Part shown: in pieces, positions 56,796 through 63,054 of the stretch
Layout: each line of letters starts with the position of its first letter
Position numbering within the stretch: position 1 is the first letter of the stretch
Origin: a virus
Length of the DNA stretch: 64,000 nt
Direction: 5' to 3' (one strand)
Virus record (IMG/VR): IMGVR_UViG_3300030107_006644
Location: 136,795 to 200,794 of that record
The notes under the pieces: model-generated
The model's database searches: none
What the model was told of the DNA's origin: nothing
The model's input: the letters and a program-made list of their open reading frames with translations, nothing else
Made by a program: the position numbers and the translations under genes

Positions 56796-57692
56796 ATGGA
56801 TCGAAAAACGTTTTTAGAAGAATTGCAGCTTCGTCAGCAGATTCGCGAAGTCATTCAAATCGTGTATCGAAGAAAGGCTGCTAAAGTGCTCTCGGAAGAA
56901 AGGGTGTTGCGAAGCTGTATTCGTAAACTTATTCAAGAAGTTGTCGATGCTGAGCCCGCCTCTAACCCGAATAGATCGACAGGTATCACCGTTTTAGATG
57001 AAGAGGTCCTGCAGAATATTATTCCAATTTTTAAGAAATATTACATGCAGTTAGACAATGCAGAAAAACGAGAGTCTTTTCGCTCTCACATCATTAACGC
57101 GGCAGAGAATCTGCTAAGTACAATCGGTTCTGGTCAAGAAGAAGGTGGAGAAACTGCACTGGCGGCTGCTCCCGAAGAACCTGAAGTGGAGCCGTTAGCT
57201 GAACAAGACGTTTCTATGAACGTTTCACCAAAAGACGATCCCATGTTCATTCCCGTAGAGGATGACAAGCCAGATCCGGAAACAGCTGAAAGAGATGAAT
57301 TTAGAACCGGAATGGACGGAGAATTATCGCCAGATCAAGAAGTGGGAGCACTCAGGGCTCAAACCGCATTCAACGGACCTGACACTACTATCAAAAAGGC
57401 TTATAAAGATTTGCGTGGAGAAGACGCAGCATTGTTTGGCGAATATTTGATTACCAACCTCAAATTGCACTTCGATGCAATGGAAGAGGAAATTAGTATG
57501 ACTCCGGAGCCCACGACCCCATCATACGAAGAGGCGGCTGCAGAAATGGGTGGAGAGGTTGCGCCACCTGATGATATGGGCGCTGCGCCGCCCGTGGATG
57601 CTCCGATGGATGCTGGGCCACCTGCCGATATGGGTGCACCCGCTGGGGCTCCTATACCTCCTGAAGAGGGTGCTATGCCGCCGGGCATGTAA
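56796..57692 (+). CDS. Virion-type protein, possible prohead core
   Basis: 298 aa. Residues 1-53 hold two or three tag-like basic helices (LQLRQQIREVIQIVYRR, KVLSE, CIRKLIQEVVD). The middle is acidic; residues about 190-230 form a helical unit. The C-terminus is Met/Pro/Gly/Ala-rich (APPDDMGAA),  like the acidic region of the partial protein at the left edge. Composition fits a scaffold or core protein. Confidence 0.65.
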   Translation: MDRKTFLEELQLRQQIREVIQIVYRRKAAKVLSEERVLRSCIRKLIQEVVDAEPASNPNRSTGITVLDEEVLQNIIPIFKKYYMQLDNAEKRESFRSHIINAAENLLSTIGSGQEEGGETALAAAPEEPEVEPLAEQDVSMNVSPKDDPMFIPVEDDKPDPETAERDEFRTGMDGELSPDQEVGALRAQTAFNGPDTTIKKAYKDLRGEDAALFGEYLITNLKLHFDAMEEEISMTPEPTTPSYEEAAAEMGGEVAPPDDMGAAPPVDAPMDAGPPADMGAPAGAPIPPEEGAMPPGM

Positions 57693-57766
57693 AAAGATCA
57701 TTTTTCTGAGAGATTTACTTAAAATCCGAAATATTATGTGCTATTTTGGGAGGGTAGGTGGTTTTA

Positions 57767-58147
57767 ATGAGTTGGAAACGAAAAAGAAGACTTCAAGGAA
57801 GTAATAAATACTATAGCATATCCAACAAACTGAAAAGAGAAAAGAAAATCTCAGATGACTTTGAAGTAATGCTTAACAATTTAGACTTAGAAGAAGTCAT
57901 AGGTCTTAAGCTAGAGTTAGCCTCCCGTGCAGCTGGGGGTAAACTATTTGGAATCTGTATATGGAATTCTTTAACAGATGTTATTAGGGATGCTATATTT
58001 AAATATGCTCTCTCAGCAACTCGTTCAAAACGAGAGGCTGCTACCTTTTTAGGTATTGACATTCAGACGTTTTATAGATTACAGAACTACTATGGTTCAG
58101 AAACTTATTTTAAAGAAGAGAAGGACGCCCATGGGGAAATAACGTAA
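57767..58147 (+). CDS. Conserved HTH-like protein of T4-like marine phages
   Basis: 126 aa from ATG 57767. A basic start (KRKRRLQGSNKYYSISNKLK) leads to LEEVIGLKLELASRAAGG and a C-terminal Fis-type HTH (SKREAATFLGIDIQTFYRLQ). I recall close relatives in marine T4-like phages. Likely DNA-binding regulator. Its last codons form the 5' strand of the RNA element at 58127. Confidence 0.75.
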   Translation: MSWKRKRRLQGSNKYYSISNKLKREKKISDDFEVMLNNLDLEEVIGLKLELASRAAGGKLFGICIWNSLTDVIRDAIFKYALSATRSKREAATFLGIDIQTFYRLQNYYGSETYFKEEKDAHGEIT

Positions 58148-58260
58148 AACATGGGCTCCATGCCTCTAACGAGCCCGACCTTAAGGGAGGTGAAATCCGA
58201 TAAGGTGAACTGAAGAGAGGATAGTATGGTACTGGAGCGAGAAATGTACCCTCCATGGGC
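58127..58260 (+). promoter_or_regulatory. Candidate cis RNA switch with alternative pairing
   Basis: GCCCATGG (58127-58134) is complementary to CCATGGGC (58253-58260), enclosing GGGCTC/GAGCCC (58153-58158 with 58171-58176), ACCTTA/TAAGGT (58178-58183 with 58201-58206) and GGTAC/GTACC (58228-58232 with 58246-58250). GCCCATG can also pair with CATGGGC at 58150-58156, which excludes both the long-range stem and the first hairpin. It lies 20 nt before the lipoprotein gene at 58281. Not matched to a known riboswitch. Confidence 0.55.
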
Positions 58261-58280
58261 TTATATAATAAGGAAAGATA

Positions 58281-58877
58281 ATGAAAGCAACATTAATTAA
58301 GGCAATGCTGTGTGGAATGTTCCTCACTGCATGCAGTGCGTGTACACCAGAAATAGAAAGCGAGTCACCTTCGAATACAGATAGTGAAGTGGTAGTGGAT
58401 AAACACCCATGGGCTACTTGGGAAGATTGCAGTCAAGTGCCCGGAGCACATCCATGCAATTTTGAACTCATGGACCAGAATGGAGAAATGGTAGAGCTTT
58501 ACGATCAATATGAAAAGGTTATAGTAATTGATTTATCAGCTATGTGGTGTGGAGTTTGCAACAACATAGCAACGATGGGAGACCAATTCGTATCAGATTA
58601 TGGTTCTGAGAATGTGGTTTGGTTAACCGTGCTGATTGATGACAGCACTGGAAATCCACCAGATTTAGCAGATCTGCAGCATTGGGCTGAAACATACAAT
58701 ATATCAGGACCAGTACTGGGCGCAGATAGGACCCTGATTGACCAAACTGCACAAACAGGATATCCAGTAACTTCTTGGCCAACTTTAGTAGTGGTTGATA
58801 AGCAAATGGTTATGCAATACGGTATATATGGATGGAGCGAAAGCGTTGTTCGTGGCTGGGTTGAGAGTTTACTATAA
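58281..58877 (+). CDS. Thioredoxin-like (TlpA/ResA-type) lipoprotein
   Basis: 198 aa, AAGGAAAG upstream. Signal peptide with lipobox LTAC then SACTPEIE. Redox site Cys90-Gly-Val-Cys93 in SAMWCGVCNN; cis-proline in SWPTLVVVD. Family members reduce or oxidise disulfides in the periplasm. Two extra Cys near DCSQVPGAHPC may add a disulfide. The upstream RNA element may control it. Third lipoprotein in the window. Confidence 0.85.
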   Translation: MKATLIKAMLCGMFLTACSACTPEIESESPSNTDSEVVVDKHPWATWEDCSQVPGAHPCNFELMDQNGEMVELYDQYEKVIVIDLSAMWCGVCNNIATMGDQFVSDYGSENVVWLTVLIDDSTGNPPDLADLQHWAETYNISGPVLGADRTLIDQTAQTGYPVTSWPTLVVVDKQMVMQYGIYGWSESVVRGWVESLL

Positions 58878-59134
58878 TGTGGAAAGTATATGCATGGAAC
58901 GGAAGATTTATACAAGGTGACTTGGTAAGTAAACACTCCTCAGAATCTGCTGCTCTTAAAGCAGCAAAAAAATCAATAGGATATAAAAAAAATACCAAAG
59001 AAACAAAAAAGGGTGAAATACTTATTTGGTTAGATAATGAAGATGGTACGCCCATGGGAGTTATCGTGAAAAAAACCAAAGTAGAAGAAATAAGGGGACG
59101 AAAAAGGATTCGACAGGGTAAGAAAAAGGAATAG
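58877..59134 (+). CDS. Small basic unknown protein, overlapping tmRNA
   Basis: 85 aa, ATG at the previous stop codon. VYAWNGRFIQGDLVSKHSSE, ILIWLDNEDGTPMGVIVKK, Lys/Arg-rich tail. The final 40 nt are also the 5' end of the tmRNA gene, so the tail RKRIRQGKKKE may simply be read-through of RNA sequence. Confidence 0.55.
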   Translation: MWKVYAWNGRFIQGDLVSKHSSESAALKAAKKSIGYKKNTKETKKGEILIWLDNEDGTPMGVIVKKTKVEEIRGRKRIRQGKKKE

Positions 59135-59430
59135 TGCAAGTAGGTTAGATACGGCCTTAACAGTTCAAAAACAATAGTTGCAAATAACAACAATCACTTC
59201 GATTCTGTTCGCTTAGCGGCTTAATCGGGAGGTCGCTCAAAACCTTCTATCCAATTTGGGCAAAAACAACAGACAAGTTGTAAAAATCAACAAATTTATC
59301 GCAATAGGATGGTAAGCGATATCTGAACGCCATCTATATTTGTCAGTAGCTGATAGAAACTGACTAAACTTGTGAATGACTACAGTTGGACTTATTGTGG
59401 ACGCGGGTTCGATTCCCGCCGTCTCCACCA
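59094..59430 (+). ncRNA. ssrA: tmRNA (transfer-messenger RNA)
   Basis: 337 nt. The 5' GGGGACG (59094-59100) pairs with 3' CGTCTCC (59420-59426), then A and CCA (59428-59430). GGATTCGAC after the 5' strand and the T arm GCGGG-TTCGATT-CCCGC (59403-59419) are canonical. The tag frame resumes at GCA 59180 and reads ANNNNHFDSVRLAA, stopping at TAA 59222. It rescues ribosomes stalled on broken mRNA and marks the products for degradation; the ending LAA is the ClpXP-type degron. A complete tmRNA is uncommon in phages. Confidence 0.96.
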
Positions 59431-59445
59431 CTTAAAGGAGAAAAC

Positions 59446-59604
59446 ATGAAATTTTTAGCATCAAAACAAGTAAGTGGCGCATGCGCAATTATAAACGGAG
59501 TTTTAGCGTTTAACTTTCTTATTAGCGGAAGTTGGCTTTTAGCGTTAATGTCAGCCGGCTTTTGCGGCCTCTGTACTAGAAATTATTTAGTAGCTGGGGA
59601 TTGA
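59446..59604 (+). CDS. Small membrane protein
   Basis: 52 aa from ATG 59446, AAAGGAGAAAAC upstream, 15 nt after the tmRNA. Two hydrophobic segments (GACAIINGVLAFNFLI, WLLALMSAGFCGLC). Unknown. Confidence 0.6.
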   Translation: MKFLASKQVSGACAIINGVLAFNFLISGSWLLALMSAGFCGLCTRNYLVAGD

Positions 59605-59607
59605 TCA

Positions 59608-59823
59608 ATGGATGAGGAAGCCCGAGGAGCGCTAAGCGATCAGCAGATGCTGTTTACTATATTAACTGCACTAGTCAAAAAAGATGGTGGAGAAATAAGA
59701 ATAACTGAAGAAGAGATGGATTCAGTCACAAAGAGTGACATGATGTTAATGTATTACGATAAAAAGAAGAAAGAAATTATCTTAGCAATGCACATGTTGT
59801 CTGGCCCAAGCGAAGAGTTTTGA
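59608..59823 (+). CDS. Small acidic unknown protein
   Basis: 71 aa. Helix-strand pattern (QQMLFTILTALVKKDGGEIR, DMMLMYYDKKKKEIILAM). Three bases after the previous stop; abuts the next start. Confidence 0.55.
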   Translation: MDEEARGALSDQQMLFTILTALVKKDGGEIRITEEEMDSVTKSDMMLMYYDKKKKEIILAMHMLSGPSEEF

Positions 59824-60066
59824 ATGGAAGATGACGAGAAAGTAACCAAAATTGTAACTAATGCTTTGTGCAAGTGCGTTATTTATATTGGGCTAATAGT
59901 TTTGGCGGGAATGTGGCTATCTAATTGCAACCTAGACGCAGAAACAATACAACAATGTGAGGAATCTTGTACAGGTACAGGCTCACAAATGGAGTCGGTA
60001 ACCTCTGGTAAATGCGTGTGCGAAAGCACTGCAACTATTAGCGATCCGTGGGTTTTATCAAATTAA
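59824..60066 (+). CDS. Membrane-anchored Cys-rich protein
   Basis: 80 aa. One membrane segment (CVIYIGLIVLAGMWLSNC) then an external part with five Cys (QQCEESCTGTG ... GKCVCES) that may form disulfides. Could be a lipoprotein (LSNC) or spanin-like. Unproven. Confidence 0.6.
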   Translation: MEDDEKVTKIVTNALCKCVIYIGLIVLAGMWLSNCNLDAETIQQCEESCTGTGSQMESVTSGKCVCESTATISDPWVLSN

Positions 60067-60075
60067 ATAAAATAT

Positions 60076-60104
60076 TTGATGTCGCTTCTCAAATGTGATA
60101 TAAT
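60076..60104 (+). promoter_or_regulatory. Sigma70-type promoter
   Basis: TTGATG 60076-60081, 17 nt, TATAAT 60099-60104. Drives 60128. Confidence 0.7.
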
Positions 60105-60127
60105 TATTAGTAAGAGAGGTGTATAGG

Positions 60128-60628
60128 TTGAAGATCAAGATTGCGTTCTATAAAGGTCCGGGCGATTGGAAAAACAGGATTATCCGGTGGTGGACAAAGA
60201 GTCCATATTCACACGCAGAATTGATCATGGCTGATAACTTTACTTGGATTGGAATTAGTCCCTTATTGACCTCTACCGTGTCTGCAAGAAAGAAAGTCGA
60301 CTTTGATTTAGAAAATTGGGATTTTTCTGATTTACAAATTACCCAAGAACAGAGTAATATTATACAAGAGTTTTATGAAGAAACACAGGGCAGCAAATAT
60401 GATTGGATTGGGATGTTATTATCTCAGTTTTTCCCTTACAACATTAAGAGGAAAGGAAAATGGTATTGTTCTGAGTGGATAGCGTATGCACTTCGTATAT
60501 CTGGAGTAGTCGATTGGAGAACAATCAGGATATATGATAGGTGCGACCTTTCTCCCGGAGTTCTTTATCAAATTGTACAAGAGGCAAAAGAAAATCAAAA
60601 TTCGCTTGACAGCGACCCCCCAAGCTGA
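60128..60628 (+). CDS. Permuted NlpC/P60-like cysteine peptidase
   Basis: 166 aa from TTG 60128, chosen because GAGAGGTGTATAGG precedes it as in groEL. Catalytic His29 in SPYSHAELIM and Cys114 in KWYCSEWIAYAL appear in the reversed order typical of YiiX/C92 permuted papain-like enzymes. Such enzymes cut lipoproteins, peptidoglycan or amide bonds. Its end overlaps the promoter of the next RNA gene. Confidence 0.78.
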   Translation: MKIKIAFYKGPGDWKNRIIRWWTKSPYSHAELIMADNFTWIGISPLLTSTVSARKKVDFDLENWDFSDLQITQEQSNIIQEFYEETQGSKYDWIGMLLSQFFPYNIKRKGKWYCSEWIAYALRISGVVDWRTIRIYDRCDLSPGVLYQIVQEAKENQNSLDSDPPS

Positions 60629-60634
60629 TATATT
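60606..60634 (+). promoter_or_regulatory. Promoter for tRNA-like RNA
   Basis: TTGACA 60606-60611, 17 nt, TATATT 60629-60634; start expected about 60641, five bases before the RNA. Confidence 0.8.
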
Positions 60635-60645
60635 AGTATAGTTGA

Positions 60646-60730
60646 GGGGGCGTATCCCAGCCGTCTTATAAGCGGTGCATTAAACTTGGGTAATTGGTGC
60701 ATGCGGGTTCAAGTCCCGTCGCCCCTACCA
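60646..60730 (+). tRNA. Anomalous tRNA-like RNA, no D arm, anticodon TAT (Ile)
   Basis: 85 nt. Acceptor GGGGGCG/CGCCCCT, T arm GCGGG-TTCAAGT-CCCGT and encoded CCA are normal. The anticodon arm GCCGT-CTTATAA-GCGGT (60660-60676) gives TAT with U33 and A37. Only seven nucleotides (TATCCCA) separate acceptor and anticodon stem, so a D arm is missing. Instead a 24-nt extra arm (60677-60700) can form a hairpin, and CCCA (60656) can pair with TGGG (60687). It may be a tRNA-Ile for AUA or a tRNA mimic. Confidence 0.6.
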
Positions 60731-60748
60731 TCTTAAAAAGAGGAAAAC

Positions 60749-60991
60749 ATGGATCCAAATAAGGAAAACAACAAGTCTTGGAAAAAGGCAGGCTACTTTA
60801 GTACATATGAGGAAGCTCAAACTAAGAAAACGCAACTTCACGCCGAACATACGGTTGATAATGAGCTTGTAGTTAAGATACGCCGCAGCGGACCCGGCGG
60901 TACGCGTTTTACGGTCAAGTATTGGCATCCCGACTTTGTAAAGCCTAAAAACAAAAAGAAGAATAAGCGCCCCGATAGCTCAGCTGGATAG
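60749..60991 (+). CDS. Small basic protein, stop inside tRNA-Arg
   Basis: 80 aa, AAGAGGAAAAC before ATG. AGYFSTYEEAQTKKTQLHAE and NELVVKIRRSGPGGTRFTVK resemble a small RNA-binding fold. The last eight residues are encoded by the tRNA-Arg gene. Confidence 0.6.
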   Translation: MDPNKENNKSWKKAGYFSTYEEAQTKKTQLHAEHTVDNELVVKIRRSGPGGTRFTVKYWHPDFVKPKNKKKNKRPDSSAG

Positions 60992-61045
60992 AGCATCGGC
61001 CTTCTAAGCCGAGGGTCGTAGGTTCGAATCCTACTCGGGGTACCA
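60969..61045 (+). tRNA. tRNA-Arg (TCT)
   Basis: 77 nt. Acceptor GCCCCGA/TCGGGGT, D arm GCTCAGCTGGATAGAGC, anticodon loop CTTCTAA (TCT), T loop TTCGAAT, CCA encoded. Reads AGA. Confidence 0.95.
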
Positions 61046-61059
61046 TTTACGAGGAGAAT

Positions 61060-61674
61060 ATGAAAGATATTTATTGGTTAAAATCATCAACTGAAGACGA
61101 AGAAGAAGGTCCGAGTGCTAGCTCAAGCGACGACAACAATATAGTTTCCAGTCTAAATAACAACATCTACTTCTATTCAGAAGTAACTAGAGCTAAAAAC
61201 TTGCAGCTAAATAAAAAACTGATGACTTTGGGAGTTTCATTGGTTAACCGAAGCAATTCGCTTGGAGCATCACCACCACCGCCGATTAATTTGCATATTA
61301 ACAGCTATGGAGGCAGTCTTTTTGCCGGATTTTCATCTGTTGATTATGTATTAAACTGTCCTGTGCCAGTTCATTCAGTTATTGATGGCTGTGCTGCATC
61401 TGCAGCCACACTCTTTAGCGTTGTCGCAGAGAGGAGATTCATGCATAAGCACTCGTTTATGTTGATTCACCAGCTTTCTTCTGGAATGTGGGGAAATTAT
61501 GAATCACTTAAAGATGATATGGAGAATTGCGATCTGCTGATGGAAACAATTCGAACTATTTATAGCGACCATACTAAAATTCCCAAGAAGATGCTCAATC
61601 AAATTTTGAAAAGAGATTTGTGGTTCGATGCGGAAACGTGTTTAAAGCATGGTTTGGTCGATGAAATTATTTAA
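61060..61674 (+). CDS. ClpP-like serine protease (second copy)
   Basis: 204 aa, GAGGAGAAT upstream, 14 nt after tRNA-Arg. Ser114 in GCAASAATLF and His137 in MLIHQLSSG are the nucleophile and base; RDLWFDAETCLKHGLVDEII matches the C-terminal block. N-terminal 35 residues are acidic and Ser-rich. Diverged from the copy at 1117. Could pair with host ClpX or act in head maturation. Confidence 0.88.
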   Translation: MKDIYWLKSSTEDEEEGPSASSSDDNNIVSSLNNNIYFYSEVTRAKNLQLNKKLMTLGVSLVNRSNSLGASPPPPINLHINSYGGSLFAGFSSVDYVLNCPVPVHSVIDGCAASAATLFSVVAERRFMHKHSFMLIHQLSSGMWGNYESLKDDMENCDLLMETIRTIYSDHTKIPKKMLNQILKRDLWFDAETCLKHGLVDEII

Positions 61675-61780
61675 AATATCGGATAGAATATTTGACATTG
61701 TAACATTCGTAGGCATAGGGTTGTCTATTGGCATTATTGTTTTAAATTTACAATGTTTACTTACCTGCACACAACATTAA
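61661..61780 (+). CDS. Small membrane peptide
   Basis: 39 aa, overlapping the clpP end by 14 nt. MKLFKISDRIFD then one membrane segment (VTFVGIGLSIGIIVLNLQCL). Plausible coupled translation. Confidence 0.5.
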   Translation: MKLFKISDRIFDIVTFVGIGLSIGIIVLNLQCLLTCTQH

Positions 61781-61792
61781 GGAGAAAATGAT

Positions 61793-62311
61793 TTGGCGCA
61801 TCATTACGGTGATTTTATGAGAAAAAGAAAATATATTATGGTTTCTGGTGGGTTTGACCCTATTCACGTTGGACATGTACGCATGATTCAAGAAGCTGCT
61901 CGCCATGGCGATGGGCTTTATGTTGTCTTGAATAGTGATGATTGGCTTCTTCGCAAGAAAGGGTACATCTTTATGCCATTTGAGGAACGCGCTGAGATTA
62001 TAAATGCAATTAGTGGTGTCACGGCCGTGATTCCGGTAGATGATTCAGATAACACCGTGTGTGAGGCCCTACGCAGAGTAAAGCCAGATTGTTTCGCCAA
62101 CGGCGGTGATAGGACCAATAAAAATACTCCTGAAATGCAAGTTTGCGAAGAATTGGACATTGAGATGATTTGGAATATAGGCGGCGGAAAGATTCAAAGT
62201 AGCAGCGAACTTGTAGCTAATTCCAACATTGTTGAAAGTAGAGAAAACACAAATCGTACTGAAACACAGCAAGTCGACTTATTTGAACATTGGTCGCTAG
62301 ATCGAACATAA
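61793..62311 (+). CDS. Nucleotidyltransferase, RfaE-C/TagD-like
   Basis: 172 aa from TTG 61793 (AAGGAG eight bases upstream; ATG 61817 possible). GGFDPIHVGHVRMIQ contains the HxGH signature; FANGGDR and IQSSSELV match the sugar-phosphate adenylyl/cytidylyltransferase group (heptose-1-P or glycerol-3-P). Likely makes an activated sugar or polyol for surface modification or nucleotide metabolism. Confidence 0.85.
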   Translation: MAHHYGDFMRKRKYIMVSGGFDPIHVGHVRMIQEAARHGDGLYVVLNSDDWLLRKKGYIFMPFEERAEIINAISGVTAVIPVDDSDNTVCEALRRVKPDCFANGGDRTNKNTPEMQVCEELDIEMIWNIGGGKIQSSSELVANSNIVESRENTNRTETQQVDLFEHWSLDRT

Positions 62312-62316
62312 ACCAC

Positions 62317-62345
62317 TTGACTTCAGCCCTATAATAGGGTATATT
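62317..62345 (+). promoter_or_regulatory. Promoter for tRNA-Leu
   Basis: TTGACT 62317-62322, 17 nt, TATATT 62340-62345; the tRNA begins at 62354. Confidence 0.8.
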
Positions 62346-62353
62346 ATAAGTGA

Positions 62354-62438
62354 GGCTGAGTGGTGGAATCGGTATACACAGGAGACTTAAAATCTCCCGC
62401 CTTAAGGCTTGCGGGTTCGAGTCCCGCCTCAGCTACCA
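62354..62438 (+). tRNA. tRNA-Leu (TAA)
   Basis: 85 nt class II tRNA. Acceptor GGCTGAG/CTCAGCT, anticodon loop CTTAAAA (TAA), long variable arm CGCCTTAAGGCTT, T loop TTCGAGT, CCA encoded. Reads UUA. Confidence 0.95.
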
Positions 62439-62454
62439 TTTTACAGGAAAATAA

Positions 62455-62643
62455 ATGCTTTTACTAATATTGCTAGCTTATAATCACGGACAACCAGAGT
62501 TACCACAATGTACTATTGATCGGTGCGAAGCGCAATATTGCGTAGTAGAGACACCGGAAGGAAGTGTTGATGTTTCACGAAAACCTCACTACAGAGAGGG
62601 TATGTTAATTGAGTGTCCTTTTTGGCTAATTGATCCGACTTAA
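62455..62643 (+). CDS. DUF3006-like small protein
   Basis: 62 aa. Short hydrophobic start (LLLILLAYNHG), then IDRCEAQYCVVETPEGSVDV and YREGMLIECPFW, the pattern of DUF3006 beta proteins. Possibly periplasmic. Sits between tRNA-Leu and a structured spacer. Confidence 0.55.
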   Translation: MLLLILLAYNHGQPELPQCTIDRCEAQYCVVETPEGSVDVSRKPHYREGMLIECPFWLIDPT

Positions 62644-62649
62644 ATACGC

Positions 62650-62770
62650 TGCTCCCGTACAGCAGATGAAGTGGCGTTCCTCTAACGATATGCAGGCCAT
62701 CATAGGGAAGTTGACATAGATTGCATTACACGGTCTGTGAAACTATCCACGAAATTGGTGCTGGGGAGCA
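62650..62770 (+). ncRNA. Candidate structured RNA upstream of tRNA-Lys
   Basis: TGCTCCC (62650-62656) is complementary to GGGAGCA (62764-62770). Inside, TTCCT/GGGAA (near 62678 and 62704) and a small CTGCT...AGCAG hairpin at the left. It shares the 10-mer CCTCTAACGA with the element at 58127. No ORF. Function unknown; a processing element for the tRNA transcript is possible. Confidence 0.4.
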
Positions 62771-62773
62771 AGC

Positions 62774-62848
62774 GGGTCAATAGCTCAATGGTAGAGCACC
62801 GGGCTTTTAACCCGTAGGCTCTGGGTTCGAATCCCAGTTGACCCACCA
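62774..62848 (+). tRNA. tRNA-Lys (TTT)
   Basis: 75 nt. Acceptor GGGTCAA/TTGACCC, anticodon loop CTTTTAA (TTT), T loop TTCGAAT, CCA encoded. Confidence 0.95.
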
Positions 62849-62875
62849 TTGAAGAGAATATGAGAAGATTAATAC

Positions 62876-62950
62876 GCGAATGTAGCTCAGTGGTAGAGCC
62901 CCACGTTGCCAACGTGGCTGTCGCTGGTTCGAATCCAGTCATTCGCTCCA
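62876..62950 (+). tRNA. tRNA-Gly (GCC)
   Basis: 75 nt. Acceptor GCGAATG/CATTCGC, anticodon loop TTGCCAA (GCC), T loop TTCGAAT, discriminator T, CCA encoded. Confidence 0.94.
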
Positions 62951-63054
62951 ATCATGCGCTGTTCTGCTCGCATTATAAGCGGAACGCGGCTGCCGGTGGT
63001 CACGTAGGCAGGGGTTTCCGGTCATCCTAGTTCGCGGCAGAAAACCGGTTTTTT
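62951..63054 (+). other. Non-coding spacer with hairpins
   Basis: A hairpin GTTC-CGC/GCG-GAAC with loop ATTATAA (62961-62985) resembles the anticodon arm of the RNA at 60646 and shares TTATAAGCGG with it. CTGCCG (62990-62995) pairs with CGGCAG (63035-63040). The palindrome AAAACCGGTTTT plus TT ends at the next ATG and could act as a weak terminator. Confidence 0.4.

Noticed and set aside
58210-58246. Hammerhead core CTGAAGA ... GAAA
   Set aside because: The two core parts are not joined by a proper stem II and the bases flanking GAAA do not pair.
62951-63040. A further tRNA
   Set aside because: One arm looks like an anticodon arm, but there is no acceptor pairing and no T arm with TTC.
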